A program made the position numbers and the translations under genes. A stretch of 64,000 bases of DNA from Typha latifolia (taxonomy: Eukaryota; Streptophyta; Magnoliopsida; Poales; Typhaceae): the NCBI GenBank assembly GCA_019914945.1, contig CM034105.1, positions 7,316,001-7,380,000 on the forward strand, given 5' to 3'. Positions 10,741 through 21,755 of the stretch are shown here, one piece after another. Positions within the stretch are counted from its first letter, which is position 1. Every line of letters starts with the position of its first letter. Below the pieces are notes generated by a model, which had not been told where the DNA came from, made no database searches, and was given only the letters and a program-made list of their open reading frames with translations.

Positions 10741-11821
10741 TGAAATAACCCCTAGACACACGTATGTATCTAAACACTAGGCAATGATATTTTTCGTTTG
10801 CTTAAGTAAACATTGGACGAAATATTAAAAACGAAAGCAGAGATGTACGCCAAGATTTTAACGTGGAAAAACCCAAACGGGAAAAAACCACGGATCCAAA
10901 CTCGAATCAAAACCAATCACTAGAATAGTAGCAGTTACAAGACTGACTCACAAAACAACCCATCGATCCAAACGACTTTGTTCCTCTCAGTCTTGCTCGC
11001 TAGAACCCACGATTCACTACTTCTCGTGATTGAAGTCCAATCTCAGTAACCCTCGAGATTGATCTTTCGTCTAGATAGCCCTTAAGACGAAAGATTAAGA
11101 TTTGTATATGAGAAGAGCCTTGTTAGTTGAAGAACCGATGTAGCCTCCAAAAAGTCTCCTTGAATAATCTTCTTCAACACCCTCAAGTTAGGGCAACACT
11201 ATCCTTATATATCATCTCCAAGATAGAGCCAAATCCAAGTTATATTCGTACTCACGAAAATCCAATAAATTGCAAACTTCATAAGTGCGTTCGAACGCGG
11301 CCCGTGTGCGTTCGAACGGCCTGACTTGATCTCAGGTGCGTTCGAACGGGCCCAAGTGCGTTCGAACGCAATAGCTTGAATTCTTCAGGTTGCGTTCGAA
11401 CGCGTTTGTGAACGCTGCTCTCGGTCTGTGTGAACGCAGTGCCCGCGTTCGAACGCGTTTGTGAACGCTGCTCTCGATCTATGTGAACGCAATACCCGCG
11501 TTCGAACGCGTTTGTGAATGCTGCTCTCGATCTGTGTGAACGTAGTGCCCGCGTTCGAACGCGTTTGTGAACGCTGCTCTCGGTCTGTGTGAACGCAGTG
11601 CCCACGTTCGAACGCGTTTGTGAATGCGGCTCTCGGTCTGTGTGAACGCAGTACCCGCGTTCGAACGCGTTTGTGAACGCGGTGTGAACTCGACGGCTTT
11701 TCTCCAATAATCTTGCAATTCTTCAAACCAGAGATATTCTAGACTTGTGTAAAGCTCATATACATGAAAAAATATACTTAGAATATTTTGTACACAATTG
11801 CCAACAAATAAAAACCTAATA
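10741..11821 (-). mobile_element. copia-S solo LTR with target duplication
   Basis: A 1081-bp solo LTR on the minus strand. It ends ...GGTTATTTCA (at 10741) and begins TATTAGG (at 11821), a TG-to-TA change of the TGTTAGG seen in the other copies. The 5-bp duplication GGTGT flanks it at 10736-10740 and 11822-11826. The interrupted gag reads through as in the intact copy near 22905-22930. It contains ten GTTCGAAC motifs between 11284 and 11680. Confidence 0.9.
11394..11666. repeat. 53-bp tandem array centred on GTTCGAAC palindromes
   Basis: GTTCGAAC begins at 11394, 11447, 11500, 11553, 11606 and 11659, exactly 53 bp apart. The core is mostly the 12-bp palindrome GCGTTCGAACGC. Between palindromes lies the GTTTGTGAACGC...TGTGTGAACGC segment. 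Long apparent ORFs in several frames exist only because of the repeat. Confidence 0.95.
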
Positions 11822-11911
11822 GGTGTGCTCTCCATTGGTCTCCTTGTTGATGTCATCTTCCTTGATTCCACCATTAATGGAGGTCTAAGGTTCACCTGGC
11901 TCTGATACCAG
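11822..11911 (-). pseudogene. gypsy-B gag start and primer-binding site
   Basis: Continuation of the minus-strand gag across the solo copia LTR. It is followed by GCTCTGATACCA (minus strand TGGTATCAGAGC), a perfect tRNA-Met primer site, next to the LTR end at 11912. Confidence 0.8.
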
Positions 11912-12684
11912 TGATAGGTTACAGAACAATTCTCTTAAGATCTGAATTTATTGTAGAAAGTAGTCTGTGCAACCAAGAAAAAATATTCACCAGATATTCT
12001 TCCTTAGTCAAAAAATTACGAAAATAAGTGGAATCGATCCGTAACTCCCTGATCAACATTTTTTATATTTATGCCCTTCGCAGATTCATACAAAAACTAG
12101 GACGAAAACATGATATATTGTGGGTGAGGGTGGTGGTGATAGGTGGAGTGGAAGATAAGGTTATGGATGATAATGGAGATGAGGGTGGATGGGTGATGTT
12201 GTTTAATGGATTTAGATGAAAGGGAAGACGTGGTCGAGATCCCAAAGAAGAGGGAGGAGTTGATAAATGACTGAGATTAGAAGTTAGGAGAGACCTTGCC
12301 AATGGTAGAGGTGGTAGGTTGGTGAAGAGGGAGGAGGGATATTAGGGTAGAGAGATTAGAGAGATGATAGGAGGCAAGAAATCAATAATCCAATAGCATC
12401 CTGAATTTGTCTTCCATCCACATATTTATAGAGGCTAGCCAACAAGTCCTAATAACAATAAGTAACCCTAATTCTAGCGATTCCCGTCGATCGCGTTCGA
12501 ATGCCGTGTTCGAACACGGCGTTTGAACTCACCCGACCGCGTTCGAACGCGAATTACGTGTTCTCTATATTTGCGAATCTGATGCAGACATTCACAAATG
12601 CGTTCGAACACGACCGATAAGAATTTTATTTTAATAAAAATAAACAACTAATGCAATAAGAAAAGACTCTAACAAGGTGTATCA
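11912..12684 (-). repeat. gypsy-B 5' LTR
   Basis: A 773-bp LTR on the minus strand, beginning TGATACACCTTGTTAGAGTC at 12684 and ending CCTATCA at 11912 beside a primer-binding site. It includes GTTCGAAC-type motifs at 12490-12615 and a pyrimidine-rich U5 (purine-rich on the plus strand). To the right it abuts plus-strand gypsy-B RT, so this element inserted into another copy of the family. Confidence 0.85.
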
Positions 12685-13574
12685 ACACTACCATCGAGTT
12701 GTCTAATTTATTAGACAAATTTGCTAGACTGTTTGAGCTACCAAAGGAGTTGCCACCAAGGAGAACAGCGGACCATCGCGTAGAGATTGTGCCAGGGGCT
12801 GCATCGGCGAATGTCAGGCAATATCGGTATCCACATGTGCAAAAGGAAGTTATCTCAAAGATGGTAGCCGATATGTTCGAGCAAGGCCTCATTCAACCAA
12901 GTCATAACTCTTACTCCTCGCCCAGGCTATTGGTGCGAAAAAAGGATGGGACATGGCGTTTTTGTGTCAACTATCGGGCATTAAACGCTATTACCGTCAA
13001 GGACCGAAATCCCATTCTGGTTATAGAGGAGCTGTTGGACGAGCTTGTAGGGGTGACTATATTCAGTAAACTGGACTTGAGGGCCAGGTATCATCAAATT
13101 AGAGTTCACCCGGCAGATGTGCACGAGACTACATTTTGGACATTTGATGGGCATTACGAGTTCAGGGTGATGCCTTTTGGTCTCACCAATGCTCCAGCTA
13201 CATTTCAAGGCCTCATGAATGATATATTTTGGTATTCTTTGATTACATTTTGGTGTATAGCAAGACTGAATTAGAGCATTGGCGGCATTTGGAGGATGTG
13301 CTGAATTTGTTGAAGCAAAACCAGCTGAAGATCAAGAAGTCCAAGTGCCTATGCGGAGTACCACAAGTGGAGTATTTAGACCACATCGTCCTACCAGAAG
13401 GTGTGGCGGCGGATCCTCAAAAGGTAGCATGCATGACCGCTTGGCCTATTCTTACCACCACCAAAAGATTGCAAGGATTTTTGGGGCTAACTGGATATTT
13501 TCGCCACTTCATCACCAGGTATGGTAAGATTGCTACTCATCTCACTTCTTTGTTGAAGGACTCTTTTAGATGGA
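12685..13574 (+). pseudogene. gypsy-B reverse transcriptase (broken)
   Basis: Plus-strand RT domain. It starts in the linker LSNLLDKFARLFELPKELPP, then [39 protein letters not shown] and the [19 protein letters not shown] motif. A frameshift near 13210-13230 precedes the catalytic loop. That loop reads VFFDYILVYSK, so the second aspartate of the YxDD-type box is replaced by Y. The RT thumb and RNase H start follow up to 13569, where a gypsy-A solo LTR interrupts. The domain resumes at 14275. Inactive. Confidence 0.85.
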
Positions 13575-14274
13575 TGATACGATTCGGACTTCACCGACGT
13601 CGTCTCGAGTTTGGATTTACCTTAGGATAAGATTGAGTTTTAGGATAAGATTGTGTTTTAGGATAAGATTGAGTTGTTGGTTAGCCTATAAAAGTATGTG
13701 TAGGGCAACCAAAATTAGGGATTGATTATTGAGAATTGAGTTTGCCTTGCCTCCTTCATCTTCTTCGCTCCCGTTCCCTCAATCTCCCCGGCGACGCCGC
13801 TTCTAATCTCCCCTCGACAGCCAATCACCCTAGTCCCTTAGGAGTGGCCCTCTTCTCCCCCTTCTTCCAATTTATCCATCGCTATCCCTAACCTTTCCAT
13901 CATCCATAACCCTTCCACCATCACTTTTACACCGGTGCCACCCCATCAACACCGGCCCTCCACAATCCACCATTACCTAGGATTTCGTGCCTTCATCCAC
14001 GGAATCCAAAAACAGAGTATCCTGATGTTCGTCCACTAAACGAACGATATCTCGAGATCCCCAACTCCGATTCGCCTGAAACTAGATCCGTTGGAAAGCT
14101 CTTTTCCGGGCCTACAACATATCAAAATTTCACAGCGATCCAACGGCGGGATATTTCGGGATCTTATCTCAAAGTTCCGTGCAAGATCGTAACAATCTGG
14201 TATCAGAGCCTATAGCCGAGGAAGGATCGTAACAATCTGGTATCAGAGCCTATAGCCGAGGAAGGATCGTACCA
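13575..14274 (+). mobile_element. gypsy-A solo LTR with target duplication
   Basis: A 700-bp solo LTR from TGATACGATTC to GGATCGTACCA, flanked by ATGGA at 13570-13574 and 14275-14279 within the gypsy-B RT/RNase H. It lacks the GTTCGAAC block of other gypsy-A LTRs. Its last 80 bp contain two 40-bp units, each holding a primer-binding-site sequence. Confidence 0.9.
14198..14249 (+). repeat. Two primer-binding-site copies inside an LTR 3' end
   Basis: TGGTATCAGAGC occurs at 14198-14209 and 14238-14249, 40 bp apart. Both lie before the LTR terminus at 14274 that is fixed by the target duplication. Confidence 0.9.
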
Positions 14275-14690
14275 ATGGACGGATGAAGCCACTACAGTCT
14301 TTGAAAGAATGAAAACAGCAATGACAACGACACCCATTCTAGCTCTACCGGACTTCACCAAAGAGTTCATTGTGGAATGTGATGCGTCAGGAGTTGGCAT
14401 AGGAGCTGTACTAATGCAAGGAGGACGTCCCATTGCCTTTCTTAGTAAGGTTTTATCACAAAAATCTCAGTAATTATCGTCCTACGAGAGAGAGATGTTG
14501 GCAATTCTGCATGCGGTACAAAGTGGAGGCCTTATTTGATCGGTAGGCGATTCATTATCCGAACTGATCAAAGAAGCCATCCATACTTTATGGGACAATG
14601 TATACACACTCCGGCACAGCAAAGATGGGTCACAAAATTGTTGGAGTATGATTATGAAATCCAATATAAGAAGGGAATGGAAAATAGGCT
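14275..14690 (+). pseudogene. gypsy-B RNase H (broken continuation)
   Basis: Continuation of the plus-strand pol after the solo LTR: TDEATTVFERMKTAMTTTP, FTKEFIVECDASGVGIGAVL and the SYEREMLAILHAV region. This is the RNase H fold typical of gypsy pol. Stops and frameshifts occur at about 14470 and 14520. It ends at a minus-strand LTR junction at about 14690. Confidence 0.8.
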
Positions 14691-15224
14691 CTGATATCAC
14701 TGATAGGATCTAATACCAAATTGTTAGGATCTGAATTTATTGTAGGAAGCAGTACGCACAACCGTGGAAAAATATTCGTTAGATATTCTCCGTTAGTTAG
14801 AAAATTATGAAACCATAGAATAACTTCCTGATCTACAACTTTCATATTTATGCCCTTCACAGATTCGAACTATAGCCGAGACGAAAACACGGAATAATGT
14901 GGGTGATGGTGGTGGTGACGGGTGAAGTGGATGTTAGGGTTATGGATGGGTATGGAGATGAGGGTGAATTGTGAAAGTGATTAAGGGAAGTAGACAAAGG
15001 AAACAAATTGGCGACCTTATCTATCTAGTTTGATATTATTTGGATATGTGTAGATTATTCTACGAATATTTTTCCGAAATTGCATAGAATTAGATTTAGC
15101 TAATTAAATAAAATCCTAACTTACTAAGACTCAACTAAACCAAATAACCAAATAAAATAATTAGATTCCATCCATTGAGCCTAATCTCCTTTTGATGTGA
15201 TCCGATTTGATCTGATTCATATCA
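14691..15224 (-). repeat. gypsy LTR, minus strand, with damaged primer site
   Basis: It begins TGATATGAATCAGATCAAAT at 15224, like the LTR at 59888, and runs left to a GCTCTGATATCA-like primer site at about 14690-14701. No coding potential. Confidence 0.65.
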
Positions 15225-15868
15225 GCCTACATTGCCTTTGCACATATAGAGAATACCTTTTGTGCGTTCAAACACGATCAGGCGCGTTTAAACGTGATCG
15301 ACGGGAATCTCTAGAATTAGGGTTACTTATTGACTTGTTGGCTAGCCTCTATAAATATGTGGATGGAAGCCAAATTCAGGATGCTATTGGATTATTGATT
15401 TCTTGCCTCCTATCATCTCTCTAATCTCTCTACCCTAATCTCCCTCCACCCTCTTCACCAACCTACCACCTCTACCGTTGGCAAGGTCTCTTCTAACTTC
15501 TAATCTCCCTCGTCCGTCGATTCCCTCCTCTTCTTTGGGATCTCGTCCACCTCTTCCTCTTCGTCTTTATCCCTTAAACAACATCACCCATCCACCCTCA
15601 TCTTCATTATCATCCATAACCCTAACTTCCACTCCACCCGTCACCACCACCCTTATCCGCAATATATTGTATTTTCGTCCTAGTTACAGTTCGAATCTGT
15701 GAAGGACGTAAATAAAAAAAATGTAGATCAGGGAGTCACGGATCGATTCCATTTAGTTTCATAATTTTATGACTACGGGAGAATATTTGGTTAATATTTT
15801 CCCTTGATTGCGCGGACTGTTACCTCCAATAAATTCAAATCTTAAGGGAATTGTTCCGTAACCTAACA
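15225..15868 (+). repeat. gypsy-B LTR fragment, plus strand
   Basis: The 3' two thirds of a plus-strand LTR: degenerate GTTCGAAC region, then a TATAAATATGTGGATGG-type promoter segment (about 15350), a CT-rich U5 and the end CCTAACA at 15868. The apparent ORF at 15478-15702 recurs in all LTR copies and is not a gene. Confidence 0.7.
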
Positions 15869-16206
15869 CACAAGCTCTCCGCCTGAAGCTTTATGCCATC
15901 TCCAATAATAACCTAAAATCCCGCGGTCGATTCAGCGTCTAAGCCCATATTCCTCACCAACCTCTTTGTCTAGAAATTATGTGTACTCTAGAAATCGATA
16001 AGGATGTGCACATAATACTTTTTAACGAGTCCATCAACCCCCAATATCCTCAGTGCGGAAGTACCCGAATATACATGCATCGATATCTCTGTTTAGATAT
16101 CTTCCATCGTGCCGTTCTCCACATCCTTCCAATGGACCTCCTCTTCAAACTCTCCATCACCAACGACCTCATCGTCCCCTTCAAAACCATCGATAAGCAT
16201 CACACT
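15869..16206 (-). pseudogene. gypsy-B protease fragment
   Basis: Minus-strand remnant of the retropepsin region, parallel to 9060-9400, 35160-35500 and 43260-43600. It is truncated on both sides by LTRs and cannot be functional. Confidence 0.7.
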
Positions 16207-18545
16207 TGTCACGCCCCGATCTGAGAACATGATGGCTGTGAATCTCTAGGATAAAACTCGGAGAAAACACGAAAGCCCAAATAGTAATCAAATCCTAGAA
16301 TAGATTGACATAGCGAAAATGGTACTTAGTATTCAGAGTCCTCACTAAGCGGCTTCTTAAATTCCTGCAAAATAATAAGTCCTCATGAGCTAGGCACCAA
16401 ACAAGTAACCCACTCTACTAATAATATGTCTAATGACAAAGATCAACATGTGATACATATAGTAGCAGAAAAGAATCATAATAATAATATATAAGCCATT
16501 TTGAAAAATAAATAATTTTTTTGTCTCTTACATTGAATTTCAAAATCCAGATATATACTAAATTGGAATCATAAATTATTCATATTAACTCATTTTGAAT
16601 AAATCAATATAAAACGAGTCAATCTCCGCTAAAAGTGTATTTTCATAGAAATCAAATCATAAATCATTCATATTAACACAATCTGAATAAATCAGCATAA
16701 AATGAATCTCCACTAAATTGTATTATCATGGCAAATCAATCTCTACTGAAAATGTACTATCATGGAAATCAAATCATAAATCATTAATAATATCTCAATT
16801 TGAATAAATCAATATAAAAGCAGTCGATCTCTACCAAAAGTGTACTATCATGGATACCCACCAAAACTAATAAAATGCCATATTATCTCATTAATGGGTA
16901 CTCTGACCCATGGCCACATCGCACTACCTAGTCATCATCGGGATGGCACCCGGGACTTTTCTAGATAGTTAATCCGTCTAGGGTCACGTAGGTTCTCTTG
17001 CAATGTCCTACTGGCTTTTCCACTAGTCGTTGAGTAAGATTAGAGTCACTGGGATGAAAATCCATGAATCTTTTTCCTAATCTCGCTAGAGTCACTTAGT
17101 ACCACATCGCAATATTACATTCCAAGAATCTTTTCCCTAGACTTATCTTCTTGAAAATAAATTTGGTTTCATATCTCACTTTTATCAGTAGTCTATAGCT
17201 CACCTCATCTTTCTAAAATATCTCCTCGGAATATCTTGAGTCGGTATCACGTACCATATTATCTGTGGAGGTTAGAAAAGAAATAAGGAGAGTCATGAGC
17301 AAAACGCTTAGTGAATAGACCTTACCCCGAATTAGTGATGCCAAATAGAGAAAAAATTATGTACTGGATAATATGAATCAGAAAGCAGCATGATGCTATG
17401 TATGAACATGTATATATGTATCCTCAATAATATATATATGAATAAAATTAATTCTCATGAATGAGCATATTATATCCTTGACCAAAAAATATATCACATG
17501 ATGAAATTACTAAATAACATCACCGAATATAATAACATATTATGTAAAATAATTATGATCTAATAATACTAGTCACATCAATGATGATGCATGATGCATG
17601 CCAACCACTAGATAATTGTATATGTCAGAGCCAAATATAATCCACATATCTCTCACTATCACAATCATCCGTCGCAACTCTTAATATCATCCAACATGCT
17701 AGACTATGGTACTTGGCCCCAAACTCGATACACATTATGTCACAAGCTTAGAGCATACCCTGTCATACACTAAGAGTATCTCTGTAGATAAATCATACCC
17801 TGCCATACGCTAAAGGGTATCTCTGTGGATAAATCATACCCTGCCATACGCTAAGAGTATCTCAGAAGAAAGTAATCATACCTTGCCATACGCTAAGGGT
17901 ATATCAATGATAGTTGTACCCCGTCATACGCTAAGAGTACAACCATCAGCCATCACCATACTCTGCCATACGCTAAGAGTATATCCAATACCAGTCCGGA
18001 CCAGATACCGTTCCAGCCATCACATCATATCACATCACATCACATCACATACACATGTACTTTTATGATTTTTTATACATGATAAATTATATGCATATAT
18101 CCAGTACTGCAACAGATCATACAACTCAGGAATTTAGGTGGTAAAGAAGCGAAGAGAAAAATGATGCAATGCCGACTCTAACCATGTATCTAACATATGT
18201 ATACTTTTGCTAGTCTATCACATGCATACTCATGATAGAGATCATCCCGACATAAAACCATAACAGTATAATCATCTCTATATATCACCAATGTACTCAT
18301 ATCTCATATCAGTCTAACCAAATGCATGATAAAATATTCTTGACTAAAATCATCTCTATATAAAGTTATATAATCATGATGGAGGCCAAAACATGCATGT
18401 ACATAAGATATAATATATCATAATTTGAGAAAGGCGTCTAGGGGATAAGACTACTCACCACCACTACAAATACCAAACAACTACTCGTTCACGTTGTTAC
18501 GACAATGATCAAGCCTCGATAGATAAGTGCACGGGGTCTTGAATA
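16207..18545 (+). repeat. LTR-H element (TGTCACGCCCCGATC...)
   Basis: It begins TGTCACGCCCCGATCTGAGA, an LTR-like start, inside the protease remnant. About 2.3 kb of AT-rich non-coding DNA follows, including an array of hairpin repeats (17755-17982) and a TCACA microsatellite (18019-18050). The right end is not defined. Parts of 18803-19740 match it, so it is a repeated family. No coding potential. Confidence 0.5.
17755..17982. repeat. Six about 41-bp repeats, each with a small hairpin
   Basis: Units start at 17755, 17795, 17836, 17878, 17916 and 17958. Each reads like ATACCC-TGCCATACGCTAA-GGGTAT. The arms pair perfectly in unit 2 (ATACCC/GGGTAT) and unit 6 (ATACTC/GAGTAT). Unit 5 has GTAC on both sides. 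The loop is nearly constant. Confidence 0.85.
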
Positions 18546-18569
18546 GGGGGGTCAGAATCTGAAATTATT

Positions 18570-18802
18570 TAAGTAGTATATAATTTTGTTGCCCTACACA
18601 TCCTTTTATAGGCTAACCAGCAACTCACATTAACCCTAAAACACAATTTTTGCCGACCGCGTTCGAACTCACTCCACCCGCGTTCGAATGCGACTTACAG
18701 AAAACTTATTTTAATGGAAATTAAACACTAAAACATGAAGCAAAAATACTCCTAAAGTGAATCCATGCTCGAGACGACGTCGGTGAAGTCCGAATCGTAT
18801 CA
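18570..18802 (-). repeat. gypsy-A LTR fragment
   Basis: Minus-strand 5' part of a gypsy-A LTR, starting TGATACGATTCGG at 18802. It includes two GTTCGAA motifs and a TATAAAAGGATGTG promoter-like segment (minus strand near 18600). It is cut inside the LTR on the left. Confidence 0.8.
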
Positions 18803-19740
18803 AAGATAATATGAATCAGAAAGAGCATCATATTATGAATGAGAGTATGAATGTAACCTCAATAATATATAATTGAAATGTAGATAACATGTCATAACTG
18901 ATAAAAGCATATAATCCTCAACAATAAGTAAACAAATCTCCCTGCCATAGTATCATCATAACTCTCTCTCAAATATAACACATGATGCATGCTGTCTATG
19001 ACCATGCTATGATATCAAATGCAACCATATATGATGTAAATTGACCATTTGATAATTAGGTATTCAGATGAGAATAAAATCATATGCAGTTCTCAACATC
19101 TCCGTCATCAATATCATCTCTATATGTCATCATCATACTAGACCACTATACATAGTCAACACACGGTACCCGGTCTCAACATCATTCCCGAAGGCTCAAA
19201 GCATACTCTACCATCCGCAAGGAGGATCTCAAATATAATCATACAATGCCATCCGCTAAGGGTATTAACAACCATCCAGACCGGGCACCCTTCTAGCTGA
19301 TAGAAACCTCATGAGGATAACTCGCCACATATGCCCTGGCGAACGGCATGTGTCCGAATGTTTGCTGCGTACACAGACTAATGACCTCAGATGTAAGGCT
19401 AACAGGATCGCGATTATGTCGAGCGATCAATCATCCACCAAGCGCGTCCTAACCCTCGCGCCCACTCGGGTATCCTCACGCTTTCTATCAACTATCCTAT
19501 CAATCACATTTCATGATTTCCTTCTAAATGACAGATCATATGCATATATCAAGTACAATAACAAGTCAATGCATAACAGGAATTTAGGTGGAATAGGAAT
19601 CAAGAGAAAAATAATGCAATGCAGTCTCTAATCATATATTCGACACATGCATACCCATGCTAATCTATCACAACATGCATACTCTTGTTACAGATCAACT
19701 GGACATAAATTTATAACATTATAGTCATCTCTAATCATCT
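18803..19740 (+). repeat. Second LTR-H fragment
   Basis: Positions 18805-19300 resemble 17360-17990 (GATAATATGAATCAGAAAG, then CATGATGCATGC-type DNA and degenerate CCATCCGCTAAGGGTAT hairpin units at about 19200-19265). No gene is supported; the ORF at 19311-19631 has no recognisable feature. Confidence 0.5.
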
Positions 19741-20469
19741 CTAGGAGTCTTTTGGTGTTCTTTGGAACTCAAAAAAATTGCTCGGCCCTATATATCCAAT
19801 CAAGAGGATCGCCACTTTGAAATTTTGGAATATCAAGGTGTATCAATCGACCCTGTACACCAAAATCATTGTTAGGATCGTAGCTTTGACCTAGCCTAGC
19901 GCGGGAGAGTGTTTTTGAGGTCGGTATGCATACCTTCTCCGCTGTATGAAATCACGCTAGTGTTTCACCTCATCATACTCCACCCACTCCTCATCATCTT
20001 TAGGTAAAGATTGCACCTGAGCCCTAGGGTTCTTCTTGGGTTGCACCAGTCTAGGGATAACTAGGGCCTCTAGCGCCATTGGGTGTGGAAGAATCAGCTC
20101 GTGGTGGTGGATGATGTGTCTGTCGATAGAGCTAACCGAACTCGATGTTTGACACCGATGTTTTGAGGTCTCACTGCATTTCAACATCAATCCATGAATC
20201 GCTTCGTGAGTGGTGCGGTGGTCTTGTTCTTGTCACTGGCCTTCACCAACCTTTCCAAGATCATATTGGTCGGTGCCAAGGCAGCCATCAATGCGGACAC
20301 TAGGCCTTTCGCATTCATTGGACTTTCCGTGGAAAGATCTGCTCTCCGTGCTTCACACCTTGGTGTTTCATTGTTTGCGCCCTCCTCCGTTACATTTAGA
20401 TCTTCTGTTTGCCTTCTATAAGCCATTGCTCAAGTCATCATCATCAATGATACGTCCGAGGTCAGCCTG
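19741..20469 (-). pseudogene. gypsy gag, third sub-family (broken)
   Basis: Minus-strand gag. It shows MAYRRQTEDLNVTEEGA near the start (20426), a second frame 20190-19957, and then HLDIPKFQSGDPLDWIYRAE near 19800, the conserved capsid stretch. Its N-terminus differs from the gypsy-A and gypsy-B gags, so it is another sub-family. Frameshifts split it and the 3' part is missing beyond about 19740. A primer-binding site (20470-20481) and an LTR lie upstream. Confidence 0.7.
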
Positions 20470-20860
20470 GCTCTGATACCAATTGATAAATTTAGGGATA
20501 ATAAGAGTACAACAATCTGAAGATCAGCCCAAATTCTCCTTAGGGCAGAACTTTCGAGGAAATCTGCGAGAGATCTAACTATCCAATAGATCTATAACTT
20601 GGAATCTTAAAGTATGGATTCCAACGCAACTGAGATCACATCGATCGGGTTTGTAGATCAAAAGTTGTGAGGAAAATACTGACCATGGGTCAGATGGGGG
20701 TGTGGGTAACGTGAGTATTAAAAGATCCCTAAGATAATGCAGTTCCCCGATTGCGTTCAAATGTAGCCAAACGCGTTCGAACGCAATTTTCATGTTCTCT
20801 GTCGTTGCGAACATGTGCAGGAATTCGAATGGGGCGTTCGAATGTCGATTGCCGAGCCAA
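20470..20860 (-). repeat. Primer site and LTR fragment
   Basis: GCTCTGATACCA at 20470-20481 (minus-strand TGGTATCAGAGC) is followed by an LTR end at 20484. The LTR resembles 3628-3800 and carries GTTCGAAC-type motifs at 20755-20845. It is truncated at about 20860. Confidence 0.65.
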
Positions 20861-21268
20861 TCATAGCCTTCAACCATCTATCGCATCCGCATCCACAAAC
20901 CACCACCACTATCATCGATTGCCGAGCCACCTCCATCAACTAATCGATTGCTGAGCTACCTCCATCAACTACCTCCATCAACTACTTGGCCTCCACTCTA
21001 TCATCACCTTCATCCTATACCTAGGAATCCGTGCCTCCACCCATGGATCCCAAATTGCATGCCGATTTGAATGTCAACCCTACGAATCAGATCAAGCCGG
21101 TTCGTAACAATTGGTATCAAAGCATATCTTCCTCAGACCAAATGCTGACCACAAGAAAGACCACACAAAAACATCATGAAGGCAATTTCGAGGTTATTAA
21201 AGAGACGTCTTTTTATAGACGGGGACTAATTCTCACCTTGAGGACAAATTGAACGAAGCATGGTGGAT
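20861..21268 (+). mobile_element. Severely deleted gypsy: primer site and polypurine tract about 125 bp apart
   Basis: The plus-strand U5 end of an LTR has short repeats of GATTGCCGAGCCACCTCC type. It is followed by TGGTATCAAAGC (21112-21123), only about 125 bp of internal sequence, and then a pol end/polypurine-like stretch (CTTGAGGACAAATTGAACG onward, 21237-21268) leading into an LTR start at 21269. All of gag and nearly all of pol are absent. Confidence 0.5.
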
Positions 21269-21755
21269 TGATGTGATTCGGACTAGATTGGATCACCTCG
21301 ACAGACATTGGGCTTGATAGATCAAGTCTAGTTATTTTATTTATTATTCTTATGTGGTTTAGTCAAAGTCTTAGTATGTTAGGATTTTATTTAATTAGCT
21401 AAATCCAGCTCTCTGCAGTTTTAGGAAAATTTTGTAGAATATTGTTCAGATATCCGAGTAATATAAAATAGTTGAAAAAGATCACCAACCTCTAGATTTA
21501 CAACTTTGGTATTTACAACTTCTATAGATACAGAATCTATTTGCAGCAAAATGAAGGGTTAATCCGAGAAGATAAGGAAGATTGATTTAGATAGTATTCG
21601 AGCGCACATTTTGCATTCTCTATTTTTGCGAACTTGATGCAGGCATTCTCAAGTGCATTCGAACGTGACCCCTTCCTCGTTCGAATGCGACTTACACGAA
21701 TTTTATTTTAATAACTAATGCAATAAGAAAAGACTCTAACCAGGTGTATTAGCCA
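21269..21755. repeat. LTR fragments, plus then minus strand
   Basis: A plus-strand LTR begins TGATGTGATTCGGACTAG at 21269 and resembles the LTR at 59888. From about 21600 a minus-strand gypsy-B LTR 5' part with GTTCGAA motifs runs to about 21751. No coding potential. Confidence 0.6.

Noticed and set aside
11394..11666. Regularly spaced palindromic repeats that superficially look like a CRISPR array
   Set aside because: Plant LTR context, the 53-bp period includes conserved spacers, and the same array is found in homologous LTRs; not CRISPR.
11279..11895. Long overlapping ORFs rich in RSNAFERG / HTDREPRSQT on the minus strand, with similar ones at 39212-39510 and 57068-57498
   Set aside because: They are open in several frames at once because of the 53-bp GTTCGAAC repeat, recur in LTRs only and differ in frame between copies; not coding.
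12069..12302. ORF MARSLLTSNL... and its relatives at 15478-15702, 45184-45393 and 48305-48499
   Set aside because: The same segment is the CT-rich U5 of every gypsy-B LTR; the similarity reflects LTR copies, and frames break between copies.
17400..18560. Searched for tRNA, rRNA or snRNA genes in non-coding LTR-H DNA
   Set aside because: No cloverleaf or conserved RNA sequence recognised; the hairpin repeats are too short and too simple.
19311..19631. 106-codon ORF in LTR-H-like DNA
   Set aside because: No motif, and the surrounding sequence is repetitive and non-coding in its other copy.
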